A DNA stretch of 64,000 nt from the NCBI GenBank assembly GCA_933228675.1, contig OW121743.1, positions 59,266,081 to 59,330,080 of the forward strand. The letters are read 5' to 3'. A program made the translations under genes and the position numbers. Positions 12,663 through 23,996 of this stretch are shown in pieces (position 1 is the stretch's first letter; every line of letters begins with the position of its first letter). The notes beneath the pieces are model-generated. The model saw only the letters and a program-made list of their open reading frames with translations. It ran no database searches and was not told the DNA's origin. The DNA is from Stomorhina lunata. Its lineage: Eukaryota; Arthropoda; Insecta; Diptera; Rhiniidae.

Positions 12663-13731
12663 CAGGGTGGCCCAGAAAGACAAATTGTTGAAATTTACTT
12701 TTCAAATCAACGGTCCATTGTGTTGACTCAGCGTGCATACCGTCGTCAATTTAATGTGCGGGTTGCACCCTCTCAGTCAACAATAAACCGTCTGGTTGCA
12801 AATTTTCGAGAACAAGGAGCAGTAAGGAACCTTCCTGGTCCCGGCAGACACCGAACTGTCCACACGGCTGACAATATTCAAGTGGTACAGGAGAGTATTC
12901 GGGAGGATCCAGAAACATCAACCAGGAGACGTTCGTCACAACTGGGCCTCTCAAGAACGTCGCTGCAGCGAATTTTGCACACCATAGGATTGTTTCCATA
13001 CAAAATTCAACTTGTCCAAGAATTGAAACCAACAGATTACCAGCAACGACTTGACTATGCAATTTATTTCCAGCAAAAAGCACAAGAGAATCCAAATTTT
13101 ATTCATAACTTAATAATGAGTGACGAAGCCTATTTTCAATTAAATGGGTTCGTTAACAAGCAAAACTGTAGGATATGGGCTACGGAAAACCCGAGAGTAC
13201 TTCATCAACGACAATTGCACCCAGTTAAGTGTACCGTTTGGTGCGGTGTTTCTTCAGAAAGGATCATTGGCCCATTTTTTTTTTTTTGAAAATGAACAAG
13301 GTGTCGCCATTTCCGTCAATGGTGATCGATATCGGGCCATGTTGCAAAATTTTGTAAGGCCAGCCGTGGAAAACCATCCGCAAATATGGTTCCAACAGGA
13401 TGGAGCCACAGCGCACACTGCGAGGGCCACAATGACTCTTTTACGCGACATCTTTGGTGAAAGAATAATTTCTCGTAACAGCAATTTTAATTGGCCTCCG
13501 CGGTCCCCGGATTTAACCGCTCCAGACTGTTTTCTTTGGGGCTATTTAAAAGGAAAAGTTTATGTTAATAAGCCTAGGACTATTGAGGAGTTAAAAACCA
13601 ATATTCGAGAAGAAATTAACAACATACCACCGGAAGTTTTGCGAAAGGTCATGGAAAATGTGTTGGAAAGAGCACATTTGTACGAAGCAGAATATGGCCA
13701 CCACTTGCGGGATATCATTTTTAATAACTAA
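12663..13731 (+). pseudogene. Mariner transposase (DD41D type), frameshifted
   Basis: This encodes the element's cut-and-paste transposase. The N-terminal part has helix-turn-helix-like sequence (PSQSTINRLVANFREQG). The catalytic part shows MSDEAYFQ (first Asp), WFQQDGATAHTA (second Asp) and SPDLTAPDCFLWGYLK (third Asp). There are 41 residues between the second and third Asp, the spacing of the DD41D (rosa-type) group. Reading passes from one frame to another at a run of 13 T (13275-13287): the first frame stops at 13287-13289 and the remainder is open to 13731. The upstream frame is open into the terminal repeat with no ATG, so the start codon is lost or non-standard. It is probably inactive, although the single slippage site suggests recent decay. 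Confidence 0.9.
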
Positions 13732-13845
13732 TCCAAAAATATTCCCCATAAATTTAATGTATTTAAAAAAAAAAATTAAAAAAATATCTCTTAAATAAAA
13801 AGTTATAAGCAATTCACACCACTTCGGTCTTTCTAGGCCACCCTG
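12663..13845 (+). mobile_element. DD41D mariner-family transposon, about 1.18 kb
   Basis: The ends are CAGGGTGGCCCAGAAAGAC and the inverse of GTCTTTCTAGGCCACCCTG, matching at all but one position. TA dinucleotides flank both sides (12661-12662 and 13846-13847), as expected for Tc1/mariner insertion. It lies inside a ~0.5-kb repeat monomer and is therefore younger than it. The single interior gene is frameshifted. Confidence 0.93.
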
Positions 13846-16480
13846 TACTATAAAAATCCATCGATGAAGACGGATTTTTTTTTTTAGAATAAAGTGAAAA
13901 AACCTAATTTCACAAAAAAAAAAAATGTCATATAAATCTTATTATACTGGTCAACAGCTAAAATAACATTAAAGTTTAATTCTTTTTATGGGCCATGGTC
14001 TCCCCCTAAGTATAAAACACCCGAAATTTAAACTTTTTACATCGATTTTTTTTTTTTCAAATATTTGGAATTTTTGAAGAGGTTGTCCTAGTTCTATTTC
14101 AATATTTTGAAAACGACTTATCCAATTTAATTGAAAAATACATCAATAGATAAAGAATAAAAATGGCCTTAGGACGTGCTGACAAAAGATTTTGGTATGA
14201 TCAACGGTTTTGGAGTTATTTACAAAGTAATATTAGAATAAAAAATTTTCTAAAACAAAAATTTAATTTTTTTAAAAATTTCTAAAAAATTGAAAATGTC
14301 AAAAACTTACCATTATTTCTCGGAGATCGTAAAGCTATGATTATTCCAAATAACAAAAGCCGTATGCTATGAAAATCCAGCGATTTGTAGTAACTTTATT
14401 GCGAAAAATGTAGAAATAGCCAATTTTAGCAAAAAAAAATTGACATATAAATTCTACTATACTAGCCAACAGCCAAAATTAAATTTTAGTTAAATTAGTT
14501 TTTTATGTGTTATGATCCCCTAAGTACAAAAATATCAAAATTGATTTTTTTTTTTTAATTTTTTGAAAAATTTGGGATTTTTGAAAAGGTTGTCCTACTT
14601 AGTTAAGCATATCTTGAAAAGGACTTATCCAATTTAACTGAAAAATACATCAAAGGATAAGGAACAAAAATGCCCTTAAGACGTGCTAACACAAGTTTTT
14701 TGTGTAAACAACGGTTTTAAAGTTATTAACAAAAAAATTTTAGAAAAATTTTTTTTTTGCTAAATCGAAAAATTTTGATTTTTAAAAAATTCATAAAAAA
14801 TTGAAAATGGAAAAAACTTACTATTGTTTTTCGGCGATCGTAAAGCTATATTATATTTCAAATAACATAATTCTTATACTATAAAAATCCTTCGAAGAAG
14901 ACGGTTTTTTTTAGAATAAAGTGAAAAAACCTAATTTCACAAAAAAAATTGTCATATAAATCCTATTATACTGGTCAACAGCTAAAATAACATTAAAGTT
15001 TAATTCTTTTTATGTGCCATGGTCTCCCCCTAAGTATAAAACACCCGAAATTTAAACTTTTTACATCGATTTTTTTTCAAATATTTGGAATTTTCGAAGA
15101 GGTTGTCCTAGTTCTATTGAAAACGACTTATCCAATTTAATTGAAAAGTACATCAATAGATAAAGAATAAAATTGCGCCTAAGATGTACTAACACAAGAT
15201 TTGGGTATGATCAACGGTTTTGAAGTTATTTACAAAGTAATATTAGAATAAAAAATTTTCAAAATCAAAAATTTAATTTTTTTTTAAATTTCTAAAAAAT
15301 TGAAAATGTCAAAAACTTACCATTATTTCTCGGAGATCGTAAAGCTATGATTATTCCAAATAACAAAAGCCGTATGCTATGAAAATCCAGCGGTTTGTAG
15401 TAACTTTATTGCGAAAAACGTAGAAATAGCCAATTTTAGCAAAAAAAAAATTGACATACATATAAATTCTACTATACTAGCCAACAGCCAAAATTAAATT
15501 TTAGTTAAATTAGTTTTTTATGTGTTATGATCCCCTAAGTACAAAAATATCAAAATTGATTTTTTTTTTTAATTTTTTGAAAAATTTGGGATTTTTGAAA
15601 AGGTTGTCCTACTTAGTTAAGCATATCTTGAAAAGGACTTATCCAATTTTACTGAAAAATACATCAAAGGATAAGGAACAAAAATGCCCTTAAGACGTGC
15701 TAACGCCAGTTTTTTCTGTAATTTACAAAAAAATTTTAGATTTGTTTCTGCAAAATCAAAAATTGAATTTTTTAAAAAATTCCTAAAAAATTAAAAATGT
15801 CAAAAACTAACCATTATTTCTCGAAGATCCTAAAGCTATGAATATTCAAAATAACATAAGCCTTATACCATGAAAATCCATCGATTAGTAGAGATTTTTT
15901 TAAGAATAACGTCAAAATATCTAATTTCAAAAAAAAATGTCATATAAATCCTATTACACTAGTCAACAGCTATATTGATGTTATTCCATCTTTTTCATGT
16001 GACATGGTCCTCAAACTACAAAAACGCCCAACATTTTTTTTAATAGTTTTTTATTTTTTTTTTTTAAATTTGAGATTTTTGAAGAGGTTGCGCAAGCTTA
16101 GCATATCTTGAAAACGACTTATCCAAATTGATTGAAAGTACATCAACAGATTAAGAACTAAATTGGCCTTAAGTCGTGCTCACAGAAATTTTTAGTGTAA
16201 TTTACGGTTTTAGAGTTATTTACAAAAAAAAATTAGAAAAAAATTTTTTTAGAAAAAAATTTTTTTAGCAAAGTCGAAAAATTTTAATTTTTAAAAAATT
16301 CATAAAAAATTAAAAATGTCAATTGATTCTCAACAATAGCAAAACTATTAATATTCCAAATAACATAATCCTTATACTATGAAAATTCAGCTATTTTTAG
16401 TGATTTTATTACGAAAAACGTAAAAATGCCCAATTTTAGGGAAAAATGTCATATAAATCCAATTATTTTAAAAAAATCAA

Positions 16481-16710
16481 ACAAAGGCTACAATTTTAAA
16501 GAAAATTTAGTGAGACTTGACATGAAATGTTTTTTCATTACAAGGCCAAAGCCTGTTAAAAATAAACACAATCTTTAAAAATTTTGGAATACCTCCTAAA
16601 CAATTTTCCCCCCGGAATATAGTTTTATGTTTCTCAAAGCCACAAAATTACTTTTTCTTTATGAAATTTGGCACAGACATTTTTTTGAACAGTGAGACCA
16701 TTGTTATGAA
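16481..16710. other. Repeat-like stretch leading into the hairpin
   Basis: Contains 'aaatttggcacagacatt' and neighbouring phrases shared in part with 23470-23540, so it belongs to interspersed repeat family A or a relative. No gene. Confidence 0.4.
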
Positions 16711-17047
16711 AATATTTAGGGTACCTCCCATAGGTCTTACTTCCCGGAATTGAGATATTAGTTACATAATTCAGTACATTTTTATGAGATTTAGAAGAAA
16801 TATTGATTAGGGGCTGTTCACGCTATTTTCGCAGATTTTTGCCTCCCGCTTGTGTAACACGGAAATACGCAAACAAAATTCCTCCACCGTAACAAAAGTC
16901 ATACCCCCTCCCCCCCCTAAGAGCGTTAAGGAATATGTGAATAGCCCCTAAGCAATATTTCTTCTAAATTTCATAAAAATATAATGAATTTTGTGGCTAA
17001 TATTACTATTCCGAGAAGTAAGACCTATGGGAGGTACCCGAAATATT
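16711..17047. repeat. Long palindrome with ~111-bp arms
   Basis: The left arm at 16711-16821 ('gggtacctcccataggtctt' to 'ggggctgttcac') is repeated inverted at 16937-17047 with roughly 88% match by eye. The ~115-bp loop carries a C-rich run. The centre resembles a small separate MITE with AGGGGCTGTTCAC ends. Confidence 0.8.
16808..16949. mobile_element. Small MITE with AGGGGCTRTTCAC ends
   Basis: Terminal AGGGGCTGTTCAC and GTGAATAGCCCCT are inverted repeats with one mismatch. A related right end occurs at about 25850-25877 ('tatgtgaacagccccttag'). Flanks are palindromic, so the target duplication cannot be read. Confidence 0.55.
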
Positions 17048-18070
17048 AAAGCCAATTTTGACAGTTTATCATTTATTGTTATTTAAGTGTATTTCAGGTG
17101 CAATTTAGGCAGTTTCCGTAAGTTTTTTGTATGGGAGCTATGGTTAAATGTGAACCGATTTCGATGAAATGTTATATGCTGCCTAGTGTTTATGTAAAAC
17201 TTCTAGATACCAAATTTTATCATCATTGTCATTTATTAGGAAATAAGCGATTAGCCTAGACGAGGTTATACGGGAGCTATGGTCAAATGTGAACCGATTT
17301 TGCCCGATTTCAATACTAAAATTTTCCAAGAAATGAAGAGTATTTTTGCAAAATTTCAGTGACTTATATCCTTTTGTTAAGGTTTTATCGTGCCGACAAC
17401 AGACAGACAGACATCGCTCTATCGTCTTAGAATTTCATAAGGATTCAAAATATACTTCAATTTTGGGTTTTCAGTCAATATTAAGGAAATTACAAACGGA
17501 ATGACAATCTCAATATACCCCCCATTCTTTTTGATGGTATGTATAAAAATAGATTTTTTTTTATTTTATTTTTTATTTTAAAATGTAATAACTCCGAATC
17601 CGTTAAACATTCAAAAAATTGTTTTAAAGCGACTTGAAGATAATTTTGTTGCTATAATATCCTGTGACTTGTAACAAAATCGAACAACCCCTTCTAAAGA
17701 TATGATCAAGTCAATAAAAATCCGTCTTTTCAAAAATGACAAATTTTATAGAATTTTAATCAACCTATTTAAGAAAATTAAATTTTGTCCGTTTTTATTA
17801 TCAAAAGTCCATAATTATAATAAAAAATCTAGTGCTAATCAAACGTAATGCAAAAAGTTGAATTTTGTTAACTAGTGTTATCCATATGTAAACTGATAGA
17901 AAGGCTGGCAGACAGTCAGTCATTGTACGTTCAACAATTTTTTTTAGGTAGATAATAAATAGAAAAGAGAGAGGATTATTTACGAAAAAAACAAAATTTC
18001 ATAATTATAATTTCCCTCCTACCAACTTAAAATAATGTTGTGACGTTTGCCAAATGTTTTTTTAATTAAA
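17048..18070. other. Interspersed repeat fragments, no gene
   Basis: 17090-17460 carries 'gggagctatggttaaatgtg' and 'acagacagacagaca' phrases related to family A. 17560-17930 has 'aataactccgaatccgtt', related to the ~0.5-kb monomer family. No reading frame of note. Confidence 0.5.
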
Positions 18071-18702
18071 AACAAGTAAGAAAGTGCTGTAGTCGTTCTA
18101 GCCCGACCATACGGTACCCTTCACCACTAAGTGAAGGTATTATTTTTCCTGTATAAAGACAAATATTTGCTAAATTTTGCCATCATACAAACATTTTCTC
18201 AAAACTTATATATTCAAGCTGTTTCCGTCATTTGGACTTATATGAAAGCTAGGGTCAAATGTGGACCGATTATCTTGAAATTTGGTAAATTTGGTACAGT
18301 GATTTTCGTTTACAGTATTTGTTTAAGATTTCATGAAAAAATATTGATATTTGTGGCCAAAATGTCAATTCAGGGAAGTAAGACCTATGGAAGTAAGACC
18401 TATGGAAGTAAGACCATACATAATGGACCGATTTTGGCGAATTTCAATAGCCAGGATCCCACTATCAAAAAAATGTTCTGTGCTCAATTTCATCAATTAC
18501 CTGTACTTTGATTACATGGTTTACAATGGGGGTCCTGCCAGACGGCAGGACGGACTGACTGACAACGCTAAATCGACTCAGAAAGTGATTCTAAACCTAT
18601 TGGTATACTAAAAGGTGGGTCTAAGACAAATATTTATATGCGTTACATACATCAGCACAAACTTATAATGCCCTTTCCACCTATGATGGTGAAGGGTATA
18701 AC
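18071..18702 (-). repeat. Interspersed repeat family A, inverse copy
   Basis: Begins 'aacaagtaagaaagtgctgt' and ends 'cctatgatggtgaagggtat'. These are the reverse complements of the ends of the copy at 23250-23985. The open frames of 126 and 86 residues run through the repeat and contain a GSKTY triplication from an 11-bp tandem repeat. I do not regard them as genes. Confidence 0.75.
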
Positions 18703-18875
18703 TATTTAAATTAAATTATTCTTTTGTTCATTGTAAATACCAACAACAACTAAATGAGTAAGTAATGCTTAGTAATAGTTTATTACTCTCTTTATACTCT
18801 CTCAGTACTCAGAGATGGAACAGTTATATTTTCATTTGAATCAATGTTATTCTCTGAAATTTGCTATGTAATCGT

Positions 18876-19085
18876 ATACAGCTGGCGTCTCCAGCTACCA
18901 GGTAAGAATTGTATCCAACTCCTGCCTTAACCTCCTCGTGGTACATTCTGGTATACTGAGCAACCCAATTCAAGATGCGGTAAACAATCCGTGTGGGATT
19001 CTAGGTCGGAGCTAATATGAGAGGGAGTTATCTTAGAGCCATTCCAACGTATTTGGTTCAAGAGTCTAAGATAATTGTACTTGGT
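18876..19085 (-). repeat. Third copy of a ~160-bp segment with shared minus-strand frame
   Basis: Matches 7035-7200 and 10053-10210. On the minus strand all three contain a common peptide core, RWNGSKITPSHIS, followed by DLE and LPHL. It looks like the remnant of a mobile-element coding end. The family is not recognised. Confidence 0.5.
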
Positions 19086-19099
19086 AAAGTACGAAACTA

Positions 19100-19701
19100 C
19101 CCAGCAAGAAATAAGGTTTATTCTCAAATTGAGGATGATTTGAAAATAAATGTTTTTTCAAAGTTCAAACGTTTGATACTGATTTGAGAATAATAGCGTT
19201 CTCAACAAAAAGGGGACTTTATGGATGGTTAAATTTGATACAGACATTTGCTTCGGTAGAGGGAATATCACAATAAAATAAAAATAAAATAAAATTGTCT
19301 GATTGACCCATAACTATGGGTGACTTCTTAAAAGTAAGGTGCTAGGTTAAATATAGATCAATTTTTAAAAGTCCGAAAGAAATATAGAATTTCTTTGAAA
19401 TGCAATGCCATTCCATTCAAATATCTTAAACATTAAATTTTTTTAATGTTTGAAAAAAATTTGATATAAGGTTTGATAATTTATATAACACCATTAGGGT
19501 TTGATAATGATTTCAGAATAACCTTTATTATCAATTTGAGAAACTATCATTTTTCAAACGATTATTCTCAAATGAACCCTCATTTGAAAATAAATGTGAA
19601 TCTCAATCATCTGTTCAGGTTTGAAATAAGTTCGAAAATAACGTTTGATATCAAATGTGAAAGTCATCATATTTCAAACGTTTGACACTGTTCTTACTAG
19701 G
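19100..19701 (+). mobile_element. MITE family B, copy 1 (rearranged)
   Basis: Starts CCCAGCAAGAAATAAGGTTT and ends GTTCTTACTAGG. It shares the 'tttattctcaaattgaggat' and 'catatttcaaacgtttgaca' blocks with the copy at 50811-51614. It is rich in inverted 'tttgagaataa' motifs and has no coding capacity. Confidence 0.75.
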
Positions 19702-19975
19702 TACAGCGTCTTTTCAACGTGTTAGTTGCGTCTGCAAGCAAGCGTCTGTCTCGTATCGAGCGGCTCGCTATACAAAGATGGCTCGTGTCTTTGGACTCAC
19801 CACCCATAACTTTAAAGAATATACTACTCCAAGAGGTAATCATGTAAGAAATCCCCCAGCAACGGCAGCTGGCATAAGGATTTTGGGGTGCCTAATCTAT
19901 GCAAGAACATTTTGATGTTTCAGTAGAGCCCTATGCTCCACTGGGAGTCAAGGATAACAGAAGAAGAAGAAATCT
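19702..19975 (+). mobile_element. Possible 3' end of a non-LTR retroelement
   Basis: The phrase 'ctccactgggagtcaaggat' followed by a (GAA)n tail at about 19960-19975 recurs inverted at 33618-33650. A shared end with a simple-repeat tail is typical of non-LTR elements. The 77-residue frame here has no recognisable domain. Confidence 0.4.
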
Positions 19976-20042
19976 TTGAAATTTATTCAAAACAAGACTA
20001 GGATAAAAAAATAGATATCTGATGACTCAGCGGACATAATTA

Positions 20043-20330
20043 TCAAAAGTTAAGTTGCAAAAGCCGCAATCAATGCAGCACAAGCTCGAAGGTTGAAAAC
20101 ATTATTGCAACAAAACTACAACTTCCTTGATCGTGCTCTAAAGCGTAGTGCTCGAAAGGGCAGGAGTGCGTGGGCTAACAGTCTGGCTGGAGAAGCACAA
20201 AAAGCAGTTAATACTAACCTTAGCAAGAATTTATACAAAAATCGGAATCAACTTGTTTTTCACAAAATGCCATCCGGAAAACCCTTAAGGAACGATAGTG
20301 GTGAATAAATTGCTCATTCAACACGGTCGC
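20043..20330 (+). pseudogene. Non-LTR endonuclease/reverse transcriptase linker relic
   Basis: The frame through 20093-20308 reads FLDRALKRSARKGRSAWANS and then LAGEAQKAV, followed by KPLRNDSGELL after the stop region. This resembles the segment between the endonuclease and reverse transcriptase domains of CR1/R1-type elements. It is broken at both ends and has no start of its own. Assignment is from memory of the family pattern. Confidence 0.6.
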
Positions 20331-20786
20331 ATATGCAGACAGCAACAGCTATCTCAGGTAAATTTTTGTATACACTGTCACAGCGCAGGGAAAATTTTCT
20401 TGATATCTTACATCGATGAAGCGTTTCCCATGCCTGGGTGAAAATCCCGCCAAAACATAGCTTGTATTATTCTCTAGGAAATACAAAATACCAAAATGCT
20501 TGGATCTGGTAAAACTCACTGACCATGCTAAATATCTTGAGGTAATTTTGGACTCAAACTGGTCTTAGATCCTAAATACTCAATCTAGGGCGTCTAAAGC
20601 ATCAATTGTATTCTACTCATGCAAAAGAGTCCTAGGCAATACTCGGGGCAATTCGGTCATCAAGCCTATACAAATGTAAGTCATGAACATAACAAAGCAA
20701 ATCAGATCCTATGCTCTAATGATTACCCGTGCCATTAGAACCACACTTTCCAAGGCACTCTTTGTTATGCTTAACTGGCTCAAAAA
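20331..20786 (+). pseudogene. Non-LTR reverse transcriptase relic (Jockey/I/R1-like)
   Basis: One frame with a few stops reads LVLFSRKYKIP, DLVKLTDHAKYLEVILDSNW, KASIVFYSCKRVLGN and TRAIRTTLSKALFVMLNWL. These match the order of motifs at the end of the reverse transcriptase and the start of the RNase H region in Jockey/I/R1-type elements. In-frame stops show it is dead. The relic is cut off abruptly by the minisatellite at 20787. It may or may not be the same insertion as the fragment just upstream. Confidence 0.75.
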
Positions 20787-22090
20787 TTTCAAAAATTTAC
20801 TTTTTATAGGAAATTTTTCAAAAATTTACTATTTATAGGAAATTTTTCAAAAATTTACTTTTTATAGGAAATTTTTCAAAAATTTACTTTTTATAGGAAA
20901 TTTTTCAAAAATTTACTTTTTATAGGAAATTTTTCAAAAATTTACTTTTTATAGGAAATTTTTCAAAAATTTACTTTTTATAGGAAATTTTTCAAAAATT
21001 TACTTTTTATAGGAAATTTTTCAAAAATTTACTTTTTATAGGAAATTTTTCAAAAATTTACTTTTTATAGGAAATTTTTCAAAAATTTACTTTTTATAGG
21101 AAATTTTCCAAAAATTTACTTTTTATAGGAAATTTTCCAAAAATTTACTATTTATAGGAAATTTTTCAAAAATTTACTATTTATAGGAAATTTTTCAAAA
21201 ATTTACTATTTATAGGAAATTTTTCAAAAATTTACTATTTATAGGAAATTTTTCAAAAATTTACTATTTATAGGAAATTTTTCAAAAATTTACTTTTTAT
21301 AGGAAATTTTTCAAAAATTTACTTTTTATAGGAAATTTTTCAAAAATTTACCTTTTATAGGAAATTTTTCAAAAATTTACTTTTTATAGGAAATTTTTCA
21401 AAAATTTACTTTTTATAGGAAATTTTTCAAAAATTTACTTTTTATAGGAAATTTTTCAAAAATTTACTTTTTATAGGAAATTTTTCAAAAATTTACTTTT
21501 TATAGGAAATTTTTCAAAAATTTACTTTTTATAGGAAATTTTTCAAAAATTTACTTTTTATAGGAAATTTTTCAAAAATTTACTTTTTATAGGAAATTTT
21601 TCAAAAATTTACTTTTTATAGGAAATTTTTCAAAAATTTACTTTTTATAGGAAATTTTTCAAAAATTTACTTTTTATAGGAAATTTTTCAAAAATTTACT
21701 ATTTATAGGAAATTTTTCAAAAATTTACTTTTTATAGGAAATTTTTCAAAAATTTACTTTTTATAGGAAATTTTTCAAAAATTTACTTTTTATAGGAAAT
21801 TTTTCAAAAATTTACTTTTTATAGGAAATTTTTCAAAAATTTACTTTTTATAGGAAATTTTTCAAAAATTTACTTTTTATAGGAAATTTTTCAAAAATTT
21901 ACTTTTTATAGGAAATTTTTCAAAACTTTACTTTTTATAGGAAATTTTTCAAAAATTTACTTTTTATAGGAAATTTTTCAAAAATTTACTTTTTATAGGA
22001 AATTTTTCAAAACTTTACTTTTTATAGGAAATTTTTCTAAAATTTACTTTTTATAAGAAATTTTTCAAAAATTTACTTTTTATAGTAAGT
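20787..22090. repeat. 29-bp minisatellite array (family S), about 45 copies
   Basis: Very regular 29-bp units GGAAATTTTTC, AAAAATTTAC, TTTTTATA. A block near 21130-21290 carries a shared TTTTT-to-ATTT variant in consecutive units, a sign of local amplification. The same unit is found at 2583-3003. Confidence 0.95.
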
Positions 22091-23249
22091 TTTTTCAAAA
22101 ATTTCGAATACAATTTATTTTGTATAAGAAATGTTATCATCATGGTCTAAAAAGTACAATTTGTTTTGGTACAAAGTCAACAAACCTATTTTCCATCCCT
22201 GCTTTGGATACAAAAACTACTCACTCATGCTCACACAAACAAACCAACACATTCAAACTCATGTTTACAAATAAAAATCAAAAAGAATTTAATTAAATTC
22301 ATGCTCAATTATTTTATTACCGGAGATTATTAAACAATTTATTTTATCACTTGTTCTTTGTTAATTGTTGTTGTTTCAAAAAGTTTTTGTAAATTTAAAG
22401 ATTACATATTTACTTACCTTTTTATCTGTAGTCAAAAAATATATTTAAATCACTTAAAAACAATAGTTAACATATTGTTTAATTATAGTTAACTAAGCAA
22501 AACTCTTCACTGAAATTTCTTAACTGTTAAATTTTTTCTTGAATTTTATGTTTTTAATGAAAATCATTCCCATTCAATATTTTTTGCATGTAATTTTGTC
22601 TTTTGTAATTTGATCAAACCAATTTAAATGTAAACTTCTTCTTTACACATTTACTATAATACTAAAATCATTTAAAATTACTTGAGTTAAATTATTGTAC
22701 GTATGTACTTCTTTCAACGTCTTTCGAACCCCAACAACAAGTTGTTCTAATTTGTTTTCAACGTCCGTCTTTCTGTAATAAATGTTAAAATTCACGTAAA
22801 TTTAACAGGGCTCTGCTAACGTTGTTTGTCTATCAGCTGCAACAACAGAGAAAGTTGGCGCAATTTTACTAGAAATTCTAGTGGAATGGAGCAGGAGTAA
22901 ATATTATATTTTATTCATTATTTTTTTCTGGTAAAACCTTTTTAAAATACATAAAAGGATAAATAAATTACAAATATAATTTAATTTGTTAAATTATTAT
23001 AAATATTGTTACCGTTTGTTTACATTTTATCTTTATTAACAACTATCACTAATAACAGTCAACAAAAGTGTTATTTGTAAATAGTATAAATGAGGTATGT
23101 TCAGTGTGTAACAGTGTTGCCATGCCATTTTTTTTATAGTGAGCAGCTTTTGGTTAATGCAAAAGCACAAGAAATAAATTGTTCAACGATTTTTAAATAT
23201 ATTTTTTCTTTTTGAATTTAGTATTTTTACAGGGGTTGTAATAGTTATT
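22091..23249. other. No gene seen; possible hAT-like end at about 22193
   Basis: A sequence ending 'aacctattttccatccctg' (to 22193) reads as a CAGGGATGG... hAT-type terminus on the other strand, close to the start of the foldback element. No partner end was found left of the array. The rest, to 23249, is AT-rich with no coding or RNA signal recognised. Confidence 0.4.
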
Positions 23250-23985
23250 ATAACCTTCACCACCATAGGTGGTATTATAAGTTTGTGCTGATGTATGTAA
23301 CGCATAGAAATATTTGTCTTAGATCCTATAGGCTTAAAATCACTTTCTAAGTCGATTTAGCGACGTCAGTCAGTCCGTCCGTCCGTCTGACTGGACAGCT
23401 GGCTGGCTGGACCCTTATGTAAACCTTGTAATCAAAGTACAGGTACAGTACGCAATTCTAAAGATAATTTGATGAAATTTGGCACAGATAGTGGGACCAT
23501 GGCTATTGAAACTCGTCAAAATCGGTCCATTATTTATGGTACCTCCCATAGGTCCCAATTCCCGGAATTTATATTTTGGCCACAAATATCAATATGTTTT
23601 CCTAAAATTTAATACAAATACTACCTAAAATCACTGTACCAAATTTCGTTGAAATCGGTCAACATTTGACCATACAAACTTACGTGTCAAAAAGCACTAA
23701 ATTAGACAAAAATCACTAAAACGCTTCTAAATCTGAAGATAATGGGAATTTTAAGTTCATTTTTTGCAAATATAATTTTTGTAAGAATTGTAATCAATTT
23801 GCCAAATTTAAAGATAATCGGATAATCATATAAGTCTAAATGACAGAAACAGCTTAAATGCATAAGTTTTGAGAAAAAGTTTGTATGATGGAAAAATTTA
23901 TACAGGAAAAAGAACACCTTTGACCTTAGTGGTGAAGGGTATCGTATGGCCGGGCTTGACCGACTATAGCACTTTCTTACTTGTT
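23250..23985 (+). repeat. Interspersed repeat family A, full-length-looking copy
   Basis: From 'ataaccttcaccaccatagg' to 'gcactttcttacttgtt'. It shares interior and ends with the inverse copy at 18071-18702 and the end of 1-1345. It contains the 'gtaacgcatagaaatatt' and 'cagtcagtccgtccgtc' segments. No transposase is visible. Confidence 0.75.
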
Positions 23986-23996
23986 ATCTATATAAA

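Larger units (their letters stand above)
12230..16480 (-). repeat. Inverse array of ~0.5-kb monomers, interrupted by mariner
   Basis: The monomer of the 7-11.5 kb repeats appears here in reverse complement. Landmarks 'aaaacttaccattatttctc' and 'acgtgctaacacaag' recur at roughly 0.5-kb spacing (about 12600, 14306, 14817, 15316, 15807). A mariner element sits in the first monomer. No host gene is visible. Confidence 0.8.

Noticed and set aside
18131..18611. Overlapping 126- and 86-residue open frames as genes
   Set aside because: They lie entirely in an interspersed repeat found inverted elsewhere in the window, and they include an 11-bp tandem repeat.
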